Numbered from the stretch's first letter, positions 1-5,824 are shown. The stretch is DNA of 5,824 bases from an uncultured delta proteobacterium (GCA_903912275.1 CAIWGR010000501.1:1-5824); one strand, 5' to 3'. The notes: a model not told the origin generated them from the sequence alone. Numbers and translations are program-made.

Positions 1-33
1 CCAGCGATGCTGTCATCTCCGGCGCTCGCGCAA

Positions 34-492
34 TCAGGGGTTAGAGAGCGTGAGGCTGTCGCCGCTGACGGTGACCTTGAACTCAAGGAGGTCTGAGCTG
101 GCGGGGCCGTTTCGGAGGACGCCTTGGGCGTTCCAGGTGGCGCCGTGGCAGCCGCAGTCGAAGCCCGTGCCGACGTAGTCGACCTCGCAACCAGCGTGAT
201 CGCAGTAGCTGCTCCAGGCCTGGTACTGTGCGTTTCCATTGTTGCGGACGATGATCTTGTAGTTGTAGCCCGTGGCATAAAGTTCTCCGACGCCACCTGC
301 TGCGCCGATGCCGGAGATGCTGTTCAGCGGGACGGTGATCGGCGCGGAAAGGGTGGGGATGTTTGAGCCCACGTCCCCACAGCCTTCGATGGAGGCGATG
401 ACGGGCGCGGCGGCGAGGCCGGCAAGCGCAACGCCGCTGGAGGCGAGGAAGGAGCGGCGGGAGGCGCAGGCGGAACAGTCGGGCTTACTCAT
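34..492 (-). CDS. Small Tat-exported Rieske [2Fe-2S] protein
   Basis: The 152-residue protein has a twin-arginine signal (SRRSFLA, residues 11-17) followed by a hydrophobic stretch to about residue 34, then one Rieske domain. Both cluster-binding boxes are intact: box 1 CDHAGC (97-102) and box 2 CGCHG (113-117). By analogy with cytochrome bc1 Rieske proteins, C97, H99, C113 and H116 should hold the cluster and C102-C115 should form the disulfide. It is therefore a one-electron carrier, probably exported folded by Tat and anchored on the outer face of the membrane by an uncleaved signal or, less surely, as a lipoprotein at C38. It lacks a hydroxylase catalytic domain and no cytochrome b gene adjoins it, so its partners are unknown. 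The ATG lies 11 nt past the E2 stop with no clear Shine-Dalgarno, suggesting translational coupling. The stop is TGA. The family call is firm; the physiological role is not. Confidence 0.93.
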   Translation of the reverse strand: MSKPDCSACASRRSFLASSGVALAGLAAAPVIASIEGCGDVGSNIPTLSAPITVPLNSISGIGAAGGVGELYATGYNYKIIVRNNGNAQYQAWSSYCDHAGCEVDYVGTGFDCGCHGATWNAQGVLRNGPASSDLLEFKVTVSGDSLTLSNP

Positions 493-503
493 GGCGGGGA
501 TGC

Positions 504-1769
504 TTACAGGAGGAGGAGTGCGGGGGACTCGAGGTAGGCAGCAAAGCGCTGCAGGAAGCGGGCGCCGACGGCGCCATCGACGGCGCGATGGTCGCAGGTG
601 ATGGTGATGTTCATTCGCTGGCCGACGACGATATTTTGCTTCGCGTCGACGACCGGGATGGCGCGGGTGCGACCGACGGCGAGGATGCCGGCGGCGGGCG
701 GTGCGAGGACGGCTGTGAAGTGGTCGATGCCGAACATGCCGAGGTTGGAGATGGAGAAGGTGGCACCTGTGAATTCGTGCGGGGCCAGCTTTTTATTCCG
801 GCCGCGTTCGGCGAGAGCCTTGGCCTCTTCGGCGAGGGCGCGGAGGCCCTTGCGGTCGGCGTCGCGGATGACGGGGGTGATAAGCCCGCCTTCGATGGCG
901 ACAGCGATGCCGATGTCGACGGAGTCGTAGATGTGGAGGTTCTCGTCAACGTACGCGGCGTTCATCTCGGGGACGTCGCGGAGGGCGCGGGCTGCGGCAG
1001 CGACGACGAAGTCGTTGACGGAGACCTTGGTGTCGGACTTCTGCGCGGCGAGGGCCTCGTTGACCTGCTGGCGGGCAGCGAGGGTGGCCTCCATTGCGAC
1101 CTCCCGGGTGAGCGTGAAGGCGGGTGCGGTCCAGGCTGCGGTGAGGTTGCGGGAGATGGCCTTGCGCATCTGCGAGAGGGGCTCGACGCGGCCCTCGGGG
1201 GCGGTGCGGAGGGCGCCGGGCTGCGTGGAGCGAGGCGCGGGTGCGGGCGTTGCAGCGCGCGGAGCAGCGGGCGCTGCGGCGACCGGCGCAGTGGCTGCTG
1301 CCTCGACGTCGCGGCGGATGATGCGGCCAGCAGGGCCGGAGCCCTGGAGGGTCTCGATGGCGACGCCGGCCTCTTGCGCGACCTTGCGGGCGAGGGGCGA
1401 GCTGAGGAGGCGGCCCGTGGCGACAGGCGCTGCGGCGGGAGCCGGCGCGGAAGTTGCCTGCGCTTGCGGCGCTGCGGCGGGTGCCGCGGCAGCCTTGGCC
1501 GGGGCAGCTCCGGGGATGGTGTAGCTCTCACCGGCTTTGCCGATGACCGCGAGGGCGGTGCCCACCTTGGCGGTGGAGCCGGCGGGCACGAAGATCTCCA
1601 GGAGGATGCCGTCGAAGTAGGACTCCATCTCCATGGTGGCCTTGTCGGTCTCGACCTCGGCGATGATGTCGCCGGTGGAGATCTTGTCGCCGGGCTTCTT
1701 GCTCCAGGAGACGATGAGGCCCTCTTCCATGGTGGGGCTGAGCTGGATGAGTTGTACGAAGTCGGCCAT
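504..1769 (-). CDS. pdhC: Pyruvate dehydrogenase E2, dihydrolipoamide acetyltransferase
   Basis: The 421-residue core subunit transfers the acetyl group from lipoamide to CoA. Domains in order: one N-terminal lipoyl domain (about 1-80) with the lipoylated lysine at K43 in ETDKATME; an Ala/Pro-rich flexible linker (about 84-118); a peripheral-subunit-binding domain (about 121-157, SSPLARKVAQEAG and GSGPAGRI) that should dock E3 and/or E1; a second Ala/Pro linker (about 158-190); and the acetyltransferase domain (about 195-421). The catalytic motif DHRAVDG carries H394 and D398. The protein ends in a hydrophobic Leu run, as expected of a C-terminus that packs in the oligomeric core. The length fits a single-lipoyl E2p. 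The ATG is 27 nt past the E1 beta stop; only a weak AGG precedes it, but the lipoyl fold begins within a few residues, which fixes the start. An E2 of a branched-chain or 2-oxoglutarate complex is less likely because of the adjacent PDH-type E1 genes. Confidence 0.96.
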   Translation of the reverse strand: MADFVQLIQLSPTMEEGLIVSWSKKPGDKISTGDIIAEVETDKATMEMESYFDGILLEIFVPAGSTAKVGTALAVIGKAGESYTIPGAAPAKAAAAPAAAPQAQATSAPAPAAAPVATGRLLSSPLARKVAQEAGVAIETLQGSGPAGRIIRRDVEAAATAPVAAAPAAPRAATPAPAPRSTQPGALRTAPEGRVEPLSQMRKAISRNLTAAWTAPAFTLTREVAMEATLAARQQVNEALAAQKSDTKVSVNDFVVAAAARALRDVPEMNAAYVDENLHIYDSVDIGIAVAIEGGLITPVIRDADRKGLRALAEEAKALAERGRNKKLAPHEFTGATFSISNLGMFGIDHFTAVLAPPAAGILAVGRTRAIPVVDAKQNIVVGQRMNITITCDHRAVDGAVGARFLQRFAAYLESPALLLL

Positions 1770-1796
1770 GGTCGGGACCTGGGTTGGGAGCGTTGG

Positions 1797-2777
1797 CTAC
1801 TTGTAGCAGACGGCGCGGATGGCGGCCTTGATGCGGTCGGCGTTCGGCAGGACGAGTTTTTCGAGCGCCGGCGAGTAGGGCATGGGGACGTCGATGTTGG
1901 TGACGCGCTCTACCGGTGCGTCGAGGAGATCGAAGCCGTCGCGCTGGATGCGGTAGGCGATTTCGGCGCCGACGTGGTTGAACTGGAAGCCCTCCTCCAC
2001 GATGACGACGCGGCCGGTCTTCTTCACCGAGGCGAGGATGAGGTCCATGTCGAGGGGGCGGAGGGTGCGCGGATCGACGAGTTCGATGTCGAGGCCGAGC
2101 TCCTCGGACCAGGCGTCGGCATGCTCGATGAGCTGCTTCATCTGCCGCGACCAAGCGATGATGGTGACGTCGCTGCCCTCACGCTTGATGTCGCCCTTTC
2201 CGATGGGGACGAGGTGCTCGCCGTCGGGGACTTCGCCCTTTGCGGAGTAGAGGGCCTCGTGCTCAAAGAAGATGACCGGGTTGGGGTCGCGGATGGCCGA
2301 CTTGAGGAGCCCCTTGGCATCGGCAGGCGTAGAAGGCGAAACGCAGATGAGACCCGGGATGTGGGTATACTGGGACTCGAGGCTCTGGCTGTGCTGGGCG
2401 GCGAGTGCGCCACCCGCTCCTGTCGCTCCGCGCAGGACGATGGGGCAGGAGAGCTGTCCCGCGGTCATCTGGTGGGCCTTGGCGGCCGTGTTGATGATGG
2501 CGTCGAGCGAGAGGATGGCAAAGTTGTAGGTCATCACCTCGATGATGGGCCGGAGCCCCGCGAGGGCGGAGCCGACCGCCACGGCCACAAAGCCGAGCTC
2601 TGCGATGGGGGTGTCGATGACCCGCTTCTCGCCGAAGCGGGCGAGCATGCCCTGAGAGACCTTGTAGGCGCCATCATACTGGGCGACCTCTTCGCCGAGG
2701 AGATAGACGCGGGAGTCGCGTTCCATCTCTTCAGACATGGCCTGGTTGAGTGCGTCACGGAAGAGGAGCTGCGCCAT
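1797..2777 (-). CDS. pdhB: Pyruvate dehydrogenase E1 component, beta subunit
   Basis: The 326-residue protein pairs with E1 alpha in an alpha2beta2 thiamine-diphosphate enzyme that decarboxylates pyruvate and reductively acetylates the E2 lipoyl group. The stretch LGEEVAQYDGAYKVSQG (27-43) closely matches mitochondrial and alphaproteobacterial PDH E1 beta; E29 is the expected glutamate that activates the cofactor by contacting N1' of the pyrimidine ring. Other family landmarks are DTPIAELGF (55-63), AGLRPIIE (73-80), AAQHSQ (126-131), DAKGLLKSAIRD (153-164) and the C-terminal EEGFQFNHVGAEIA (261-274). The length is normal for a bacterial E1 beta with no targeting peptide. It begins 35 nt after the E1 alpha stop and ends with TAG 27 nt before E2. 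The start ATG has no strong ribosome binding site (only GAG 7 nt upstream), but the first residues align with the family's usual start. The close match in the 27-43 segment favours PDH over acetoin or branched-chain dehydrogenases. Confidence 0.97.
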   Translation of the reverse strand: MAQLLFRDALNQAMSEEMERDSRVYLLGEEVAQYDGAYKVSQGMLARFGEKRVIDTPIAELGFVAVAVGSALAGLRPIIEVMTYNFAILSLDAIINTAAKAHQMTAGQLSCPIVLRGATGAGGALAAQHSQSLESQYTHIPGLICVSPSTPADAKGLLKSAIRDPNPVIFFEHEALYSAKGEVPDGEHLVPIGKGDIKREGSDVTIIAWSRQMKQLIEHADAWSEELGLDIELVDPRTLRPLDMDLILASVKKTGRVVIVEEGFQFNHVGAEIAYRIQRDGFDLLDAPVERVTNIDVPMPYSPALEKLVLPNADRIKAAIRAVCYK

Positions 2778-2812
2778 GTTGGTGCTCGACAGGAGAGGGC
2801 TTGAAGCGAAGA

Positions 2813-3835
2813 TTAGGGGCTGACGAGGACATACTTGGAGATGAGCTCCGCGTCGGGCCAGGGGGCTGCCTCGGCACGCTCGAGGATGAGCTTCATCTCT
2901 GCTTTGACGGTCTCGTCGAGGGCCTCGAGGGCCTCGTGGGTGGTCACGCCACAGTCGACGAGGAAGGCGGCGAACCCGGGGATGGGGTCATGGGCCTTCT
3001 CCTCTTCGAGCTGCTCCTTGGTGCGGTACTTGCCGGGGTCGCTCATGGAGTGGCCGCGGAAGCGAGAGCAGCGGGCCTCGAGGTAGACGGGGCGGGAGTG
3101 TTCGCGGGCGTAGTCGACGGCGTCTGCGAAGGCGTCGTAGGACTCGAGGAGGTCCATGCCGTTGAACTCGTAGTGGCGGATTTTGTAGGCGTCGGCCATC
3201 TCGTGGAGCGGCTCGAGTGAGGAGACGCGCGAGAGGGCGGTACCCATGCCGTACTGGTTGTTCTCGACGACAAAGACGATGGGGAGGCCCCAGACGGAGG
3301 CCAGGTTGAAGGTCTCGTGGATGGCGCCCTGGTGGACGGCGCCGTCGCCGAAGAAGACCATCGTGACGTCGCCCGTGGACTGGTACTTCTGCGCGAAGGC
3401 GACGCCGGCCGCGGTGGGGACCTGCTGTCCGACGAGGCCCCAGCCGCCCCAGAAACCCTTGGCGATGTCGAAGATGTGCATGGAGCCGCCGAGTCCTTGG
3501 ACGCAGCCGGTGGCCTTGCCGAAGAGTTCGTCCATGATGGCCTGTGCCGGCACGCCGCGGGCCATGGCCTGGGCGTGGATGCGGTAGGCGCTCATCATGA
3601 CATCGGAGGGACGGAGCGCGGCGGCGGCGCCGACGGAGATGGCCTCCTGGCCGATGTAGAGGTGGCAGAAGCCCATGATTTTTCCGAGCCCGTAGGCGCG
3701 CCCTGTGGCCTCTTCGAAACGGCGCTGCTCGACCATGTCGCGGTACATTTTGAGCAGGGTCTCTTTGGGGAGCTCTGCGGCGCGGCCACGGGGGAATTTG
3801 TGGGCGTAGGAACCGAGCTGGCTGGTCTGCTTCAT
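2813..3835 (-). CDS. pdhA: Pyruvate dehydrogenase E1 component, alpha subunit
   Basis: The 340-residue protein binds thiamine diphosphate and Mg with the motif starting GDG (163-165) and ending ENN (191-193). Other landmarks are FCHLYIGQEA (56-65), SAYRIH (82-87), GGSMHIF (116-122), NNQYGMGTA (192-200) and the active-site loop RGHSMSDPG (260-268), whose H262 and S263 correspond to the catalytic-loop histidine and the kinase site 1 serine of mitochondrial E1 alpha. The NQYGMGT segment is typical of pyruvate rather than branched-chain or acetoin enzymes. It is the first gene of the compact cluster, 134 nt downstream of the FG-GAP gene, so a promoter probably lies in that gap. The ATG is preceded by a weak GAG at 6 nt; an N-terminal segment of about 25 polar residues precedes the conserved helix (LLKMYRDMVEQRRFEE), which is usual. 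The stop is TAA. Confidence 0.97.
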   Translation of the reverse strand: MKQTSQLGSYAHKFPRGRAAELPKETLLKMYRDMVEQRRFEEATGRAYGLGKIMGFCHLYIGQEAISVGAAAALRPSDVMMSAYRIHAQAMARGVPAQAIMDELFGKATGCVQGLGGSMHIFDIAKGFWGGWGLVGQQVPTAAGVAFAQKYQSTGDVTMVFFGDGAVHQGAIHETFNLASVWGLPIVFVVENNQYGMGTALSRVSSLEPLHEMADAYKIRHYEFNGMDLLESYDAFADAVDYAREHSRPVYLEARCSRFRGHSMSDPGKYRTKEQLEEEKAHDPIPGFAAFLVDCGVTTHEALEALDETVKAEMKLILERAEAAPWPDAELISKYVLVSP

Positions 3836-3901
3836 GGATTTCTCACGCTGCGCGGAGACTCTGCTGCACGGGCGGCAGCGGAGCGGTCAAAACTGAATGG
3901 C

Positions 3902-3929
3902 GCTTTAGCATTGAGGGGTCTCAACGCAA
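3902..3929 (-). promoter_or_regulatory. Weak candidate promoter for the PDH cluster
   Basis: Read on the minus strand, TTGCGT (3929-3924) and TAAAGC (3907-3902) are separated by 16 nt, and the second hexamer is preceded by TGC, giving an extended -10 look. Each hexamer matches the sigma-70 consensus at only three of six positions. The site is in the only sizeable gap upstream of E1 alpha and in its most A+T-rich patch, which is the main reason to list it. A start here would leave a leader of roughly 60 nt before the E1 alpha ATG. The call is tentative. Confidence 0.22.
3911..3924. repeat. Perfect inverted repeat TTGAG-N4-CTCAA
   Basis: The plus strand reads TTGAG GGGT CTCAA: two perfectly complementary 5-bp arms around a 4-bp centre. 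It lies between the two hexamers of the candidate promoter, where a repressor or regulator dimer could bind, or it may form a small RNA hairpin. No known operator is recognised. An arm of 5 bp can arise by chance, so only the position makes it notable. Confidence 0.35.
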
Positions 3930-3944
3930 CCCTTCGGCGGTTGC
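3926..3944. repeat. Intergenic stem-loop, 6-bp arms GCAACC / GGTTGC
   Basis: The arms at 3926-3931 and 3939-3944 are perfectly complementary around a 7-nt loop (CTTCGGC on the plus strand). Read as plus-strand RNA, the loop could add a C-G pair closing a UUCG tetraloop with one bulged base. On the minus strand, the one presumably transcribed, the loop is GCCGAAG. The element starts 26 nt past the stop of the FG-GAP gene and could slow or end its transcript, but no U-run follows, so it is not a canonical intrinsic terminator. Confidence 0.4.
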
Positions 3945-3969
3945 TGCAGGTGACGCGCTGCGCCCTGCC

Positions 3970-5824
3970 CTACTCTGCGACGGGCGCGGCGGCTTCCACG
4001 AGGTGGTAGCGGCGGTCGGCGGTGAGCGTGACGGTGTCGGTCGAGCGGGTTCCGTTGGGCCAGTGGACGGTGACGGTGGCGTCGCAGGAAGCTCCGAGGC
4101 CGAAGTGGAGGACGAGGTCGTGCTGGATGCCGTAGTGGCCGTGGCCGCCGCCGACCTGCTGGCTCTGGGTGCCAGCGCTGGTGGTGACCTCGACGCGGGC
4201 GCCGATGGCGGAGCGGTTGGTGCCCGGGCCGCCTTCGAGACGGAGCTGGAGCCAGTGCCCGCGCTCGGAGGAGAGGTTCTCGAAGTAGCGGACGCGGGAG
4301 GTGGGGTAGCAGTCGTTGGGCGCGTTGGCGTCGCAGCGGGAGCGAGAGTGGCCGACGACGAGGTCGAGGTCTCCGTCGCGGTCGAAGTCGGCGACAGCGA
4401 TGCCGTGGCTGCGGTTGTGCTCGAAGGCGTCATCGGTGGTGACGGGCTCGAAGTGGCGGGGAGAGGTCTGGTGGTAGAGCAGGCCGCGGTTGCCGGGGTA
4501 GTCGGAGGCGCCGAGGTAGAGGTCGGGGAGACCGTCGTTGTCGAAGTCGAAGATGGCGGCGGTCATGTCGCCGTGGTTCCAGTCGGGGATGGGGTCGACA
4601 CGGGTGAGGCCGGTGGCCTCGTTGCCGGGACGGGTGAGTGCGAGCGCGCCGGGGGTGCCGAAGAGGAGTTCGGAGCCGTCGGAGCTTTTGCCCACATCCC
4701 AGTGGACGATCTCGGTGGTGAGGAGGTCGAAGGCGCCGTCGTTGTCGACATCGGCGCAGACGGTGGTGCCGCTGTTGCCGCCGAGGCGCCAGGGTTGGCG
4801 GTCTGTGGCGTGGGACCAGCGGAAGACGTCGGAGGGCTGGGCGCAGGCAATCAGGTCGGGGGCCGGGACACCGGCGCAGTCGTCTGCGGTGGGGTTGAGC
4901 TGGCAGTAGCAGCGGGCCGACTGGTTGTCGGTCCAGTCGAGGTTGCCGTCGAAGGCGTAGCCGGACGCGACGGAGCGATTGGTGAAGGGGGATGCGTCGC
5001 TGTCGCGCGACCAGAGCTGGTCGGGAGCCCTTCCGTAGTTGGCGGCGAGGAGTTCGGGGAGTCCGTCGTTGTTGAGGTCGCAGGCTGCAGCAGACCAGCC
5101 GTGGCCATGGGCCTGCGCGGCGTTGGCTTCGTCGATCGTCGGGCTGGGTAGCGTGGTCAGGCCCTGCGCGTCGGTGACGAGCTCGAAGTTGCTATCGCCG
5201 AGACCGCGGAAGAGCTGGTCCTGCTGCGGACCATCGGCGCCGGCTGCCTGGACAATCCAGAGGTCGAGGAGGCCGTCGAGGTCGAAGTCGACCCAGGAGG
5301 CGCCGCCGATTGCGGCCGGCTGGCCGGCCTGTCGGATGGGGTTTGCGCTGGCGGTGAGTCCGAAGGCGCCGCCGCTGTTGCGGAGGAGCTCGGCGGTCTC
5401 GCCACGGGCGGAGGCGGCGTCCTGGTCGATGCCGGAGAAGAGGTCGAGGTCGCCGTCGTTGTCCATGTCTCCGAAGGCAAGCACCTCCGCGGGGCGGCCA
5501 ATGTTGCGGTCGGTTCCGCGCCGCCGGTCGACGATACCAGAGTCGAGGGTTACATCTTCGAAGTGGGCGGCGCCATCGTTCCGCAGAAGCCAGAAGGTGC
5601 GCTGACCGCCCTCGTTGTGGTCGTCGATGAGGGTGCCGCCGCGGCGGATGACGAGGTCGGCATCGCCGTCGCTGTCGAGATCGACAGCGGAGAGGCGGAC
5701 GCCCTCGACGGTTGCGGGGAAAAGGTCGGTCCGTTCGCGGAAGGCGGGGAGGCCGGGCTGCCAGGGCGTTCGCGGCTCACAGCGCGCGGGCTCGCCGCTG
5801 CCGCTGCCGGTGGCATCGGTGTCG
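3970..5824 (-). CDS. FG-GAP/VCBS repeat protein with C-terminal ASPIC/UnbV domain (5' end outside window)
   Basis: The frame runs without a stop from the right edge to the TAG at 3970-3972, giving 617 visible residues; the true start lies beyond the window. A GTG at 5484-5482 is not the start, because the reading above it is also FG-GAP-like. The visible N-terminus is a Thr/Asp/Gly/Ser linker (about 1-12) of the sort that follows a lipoprotein or secretion signal. Seven D-x-D/N-x-D-G-type calcium-loop motifs begin near residues 48, 119, 179, 249, 358, 426 and 479 (for example DMDNDGDLDL, DFDRDGDLDL), consistent with a seven-bladed beta-propeller. The ASPIC/UnbV domain follows (about 516-605: TNRSAIGARV, LHFGLG, VHWPNG). 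Cysteines cluster at 305, 307, 316 and 327, pointing to disulfides outside the cytoplasm. The family resembles CRTAC1-like surface proteins and is probably adhesive or calcium-binding; the ligand is unknown. It is 134 nt upstream of the PDH cluster and functionally unrelated as far as can be seen. Confidence 0.92.
   Translation of the reverse strand, partial: DTDATGSGSGEPARCEPRTPWQPGLPAFRERTDLFPATVEGVRLSAVDLDSDGDADLVIRRGGTLIDDHNEGGQRTFWLLRNDGAAHFEDVTLDSGIVDRRRGTDRNIGRPAEVLAFGDMDNDGDLDLFSGIDQDAASARGETAELLRNSGGAFGLTASANPIRQAGQPAAIGGASWVDFDLDGLLDLWIVQAAGADGPQQDQLFRGLGDSNFELVTDAQGLTTLPSPTIDEANAAQAHGHGWSAAACDLNNDGLPELLAANYGRAPDQLWSRDSDASPFTNRSVASGYAFDGNLDWTDNQSARCYCQLNPTADDCAGVPAPDLIACAQPSDVFRWSHATDRQPWRLGGNSGTTVCADVDNDGAFDLLTTEIVHWDVGKSSDGSELLFGTPGALALTRPGNEATGLTRVDPIPDWNHGDMTAAIFDFDNDGLPDLYLGASDYPGNRGLLYHQTSPRHFEPVTTDDAFEHNRSHGIAVADFDRDGDLDLVVGHSRSRCDANAPNDCYPTSRVRYFENLSSERGHWLQLRLEGGPGTNRSAIGARVEVTTSAGTQSQQVGGGHGHYGIQHDLVLHFGLGASCDATVTVHWPNGTRSTDTVTLTADRRYHLVEAAAPVAE

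Larger units (their letters stand above)
34..3835 (-). other. Predicted operon: pdhA-pdhB-pdhC-Rieske
   Basis: Four genes on the same strand are separated by only 35, 27 and 11 nt, with no hairpin or T-run between them that would suggest termination. E1 alpha - E1 beta - E2 is the standard gene order for heterodimeric-E1 PDH complexes. The Rieske gene is the unexpected member. Co-transcription is inferred from spacing only. No gene for E3 (dihydrolipoamide dehydrogenase) or lipoate attachment is present; these could lie elsewhere, including beyond the left edge. Confidence 0.75.

Noticed and set aside
1..16. Possible start of another leftward gene at ATG 16-14 (M-T-A-S-L)
   Set aside because: Only five codons are visible, and the GGAG before it directly touches the ATG, with no proper spacing. 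It cannot be supported from 16 bases.
588..2804. A 738-codon open frame on the plus strand, antisense to E2 and E1 beta
   Set aside because: It lies wholly opposite two firmly identified genes. Its product is a Gly/Asp/Glu/Val/Ala/Arg-rich sequence with no recognisable domain, as expected when the reverse of strongly G+C-biased codons is read. The absence of stops follows from that codon bias.
1797..3835. E1 subunits of an acetoin or branched-chain 2-oxoacid dehydrogenase
   Set aside because: The E1 beta segment 27-43 and the E1 alpha NQYGMGT and RGHSMSDPG motifs match pyruvate dehydrogenase much better, and the E2 has a PDH-like lipoyl domain and order.
3885..3890. TTGACC on the minus strand, a five-of-six match to a -35 hexamer
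   Set aside because: No acceptable -10 is found 16-19 nt downstream; the following sequence is G+C-rich.
3926..3944. Intrinsic terminator of the FG-GAP gene
   Set aside because: The stem is only 6 bp and no U-rich tract follows it on the minus strand, so it is listed as a stem-loop only.
4003..5151. A 382-codon open frame on the plus strand opposite the FG-GAP gene
   Set aside because: Extremely rich in Val, Gly, Ala, Glu and Asp with no domain; it is the shadow of the FG-GAP coding frame, whose repeats and ASPIC domain are clear.
3970..5484. A 504-residue FG-GAP protein starting at GTG 5484-5482
   Set aside because: The frame stays open above this codon to the window edge and encodes another calcium-loop motif, so the GTG is an internal valine.
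1..5824. CRISPR array, tRNA, rRNA, insertion sequence or defence system
   Set aside because: No regularly spaced direct repeats, tRNA cloverleaf, rRNA segment, transposase or nuclease motif was found; coding sequence fills nearly all of the window.

Overview
The window is G+C-rich DNA in which every gene I accept lies on the minus strand, so transcription runs from right to left. The combination of a surface-type FG-GAP/ASPIC protein with a Thr/Asp/Gly/Ser linker, a Tat-exported Rieske protein and a heterodimeric-E1 pyruvate dehydrogenase suggests a Myxococcota-like or related Gram-negative bacterium. Acidobacteria, Planctomycetes or Verrucomicrobia cannot be excluded from this sequence alone, and the lineage call is an inference.

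Right part (3970 to the right edge): one long secreted or surface protein with seven visible calcium-binding-type D-x-D-x-D-G motifs (FG-GAP/VCBS repeats) and a C-terminal ASPIC/UnbV domain. Its reading frame is open to the right edge, so its N-terminus, including any signal peptide, is missing.

A 134-nt gap (3836-3969) follows. It is the only sizeable non-coding stretch and holds two small inverted repeats and a weak candidate promoter.

Left part (34-3835): a compact four-gene cluster, E1 alpha - E1 beta - E2 of the pyruvate dehydrogenase complex followed by a small Tat-exported Rieske [2Fe-2S] protein, with gaps of 35, 27 and 11 nt. E1 alpha and E1 beta decarboxylate pyruvate on thiamine diphosphate. 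E2 accepts the acetyl group on its single lipoyl domain and passes it to CoA. The E3 (dihydrolipoamide dehydrogenase) needed to reoxidise the lipoyl group is not in the window. The Rieske protein is not a known part of this complex; it is predicted to act outside the cytoplasmic membrane and its link to the cluster is positional only.

No tRNA, rRNA, CRISPR array, insertion sequence or phage gene was seen. Bases 1-33, past the Rieske stop, hold nothing I can support. The window looks mostly like ordinary core metabolism; the less ordinary points are the Rieske gene attached to the PDH cluster, its altered cluster-environment residues, and the cysteine-rich insertion in the FG-GAP protein.
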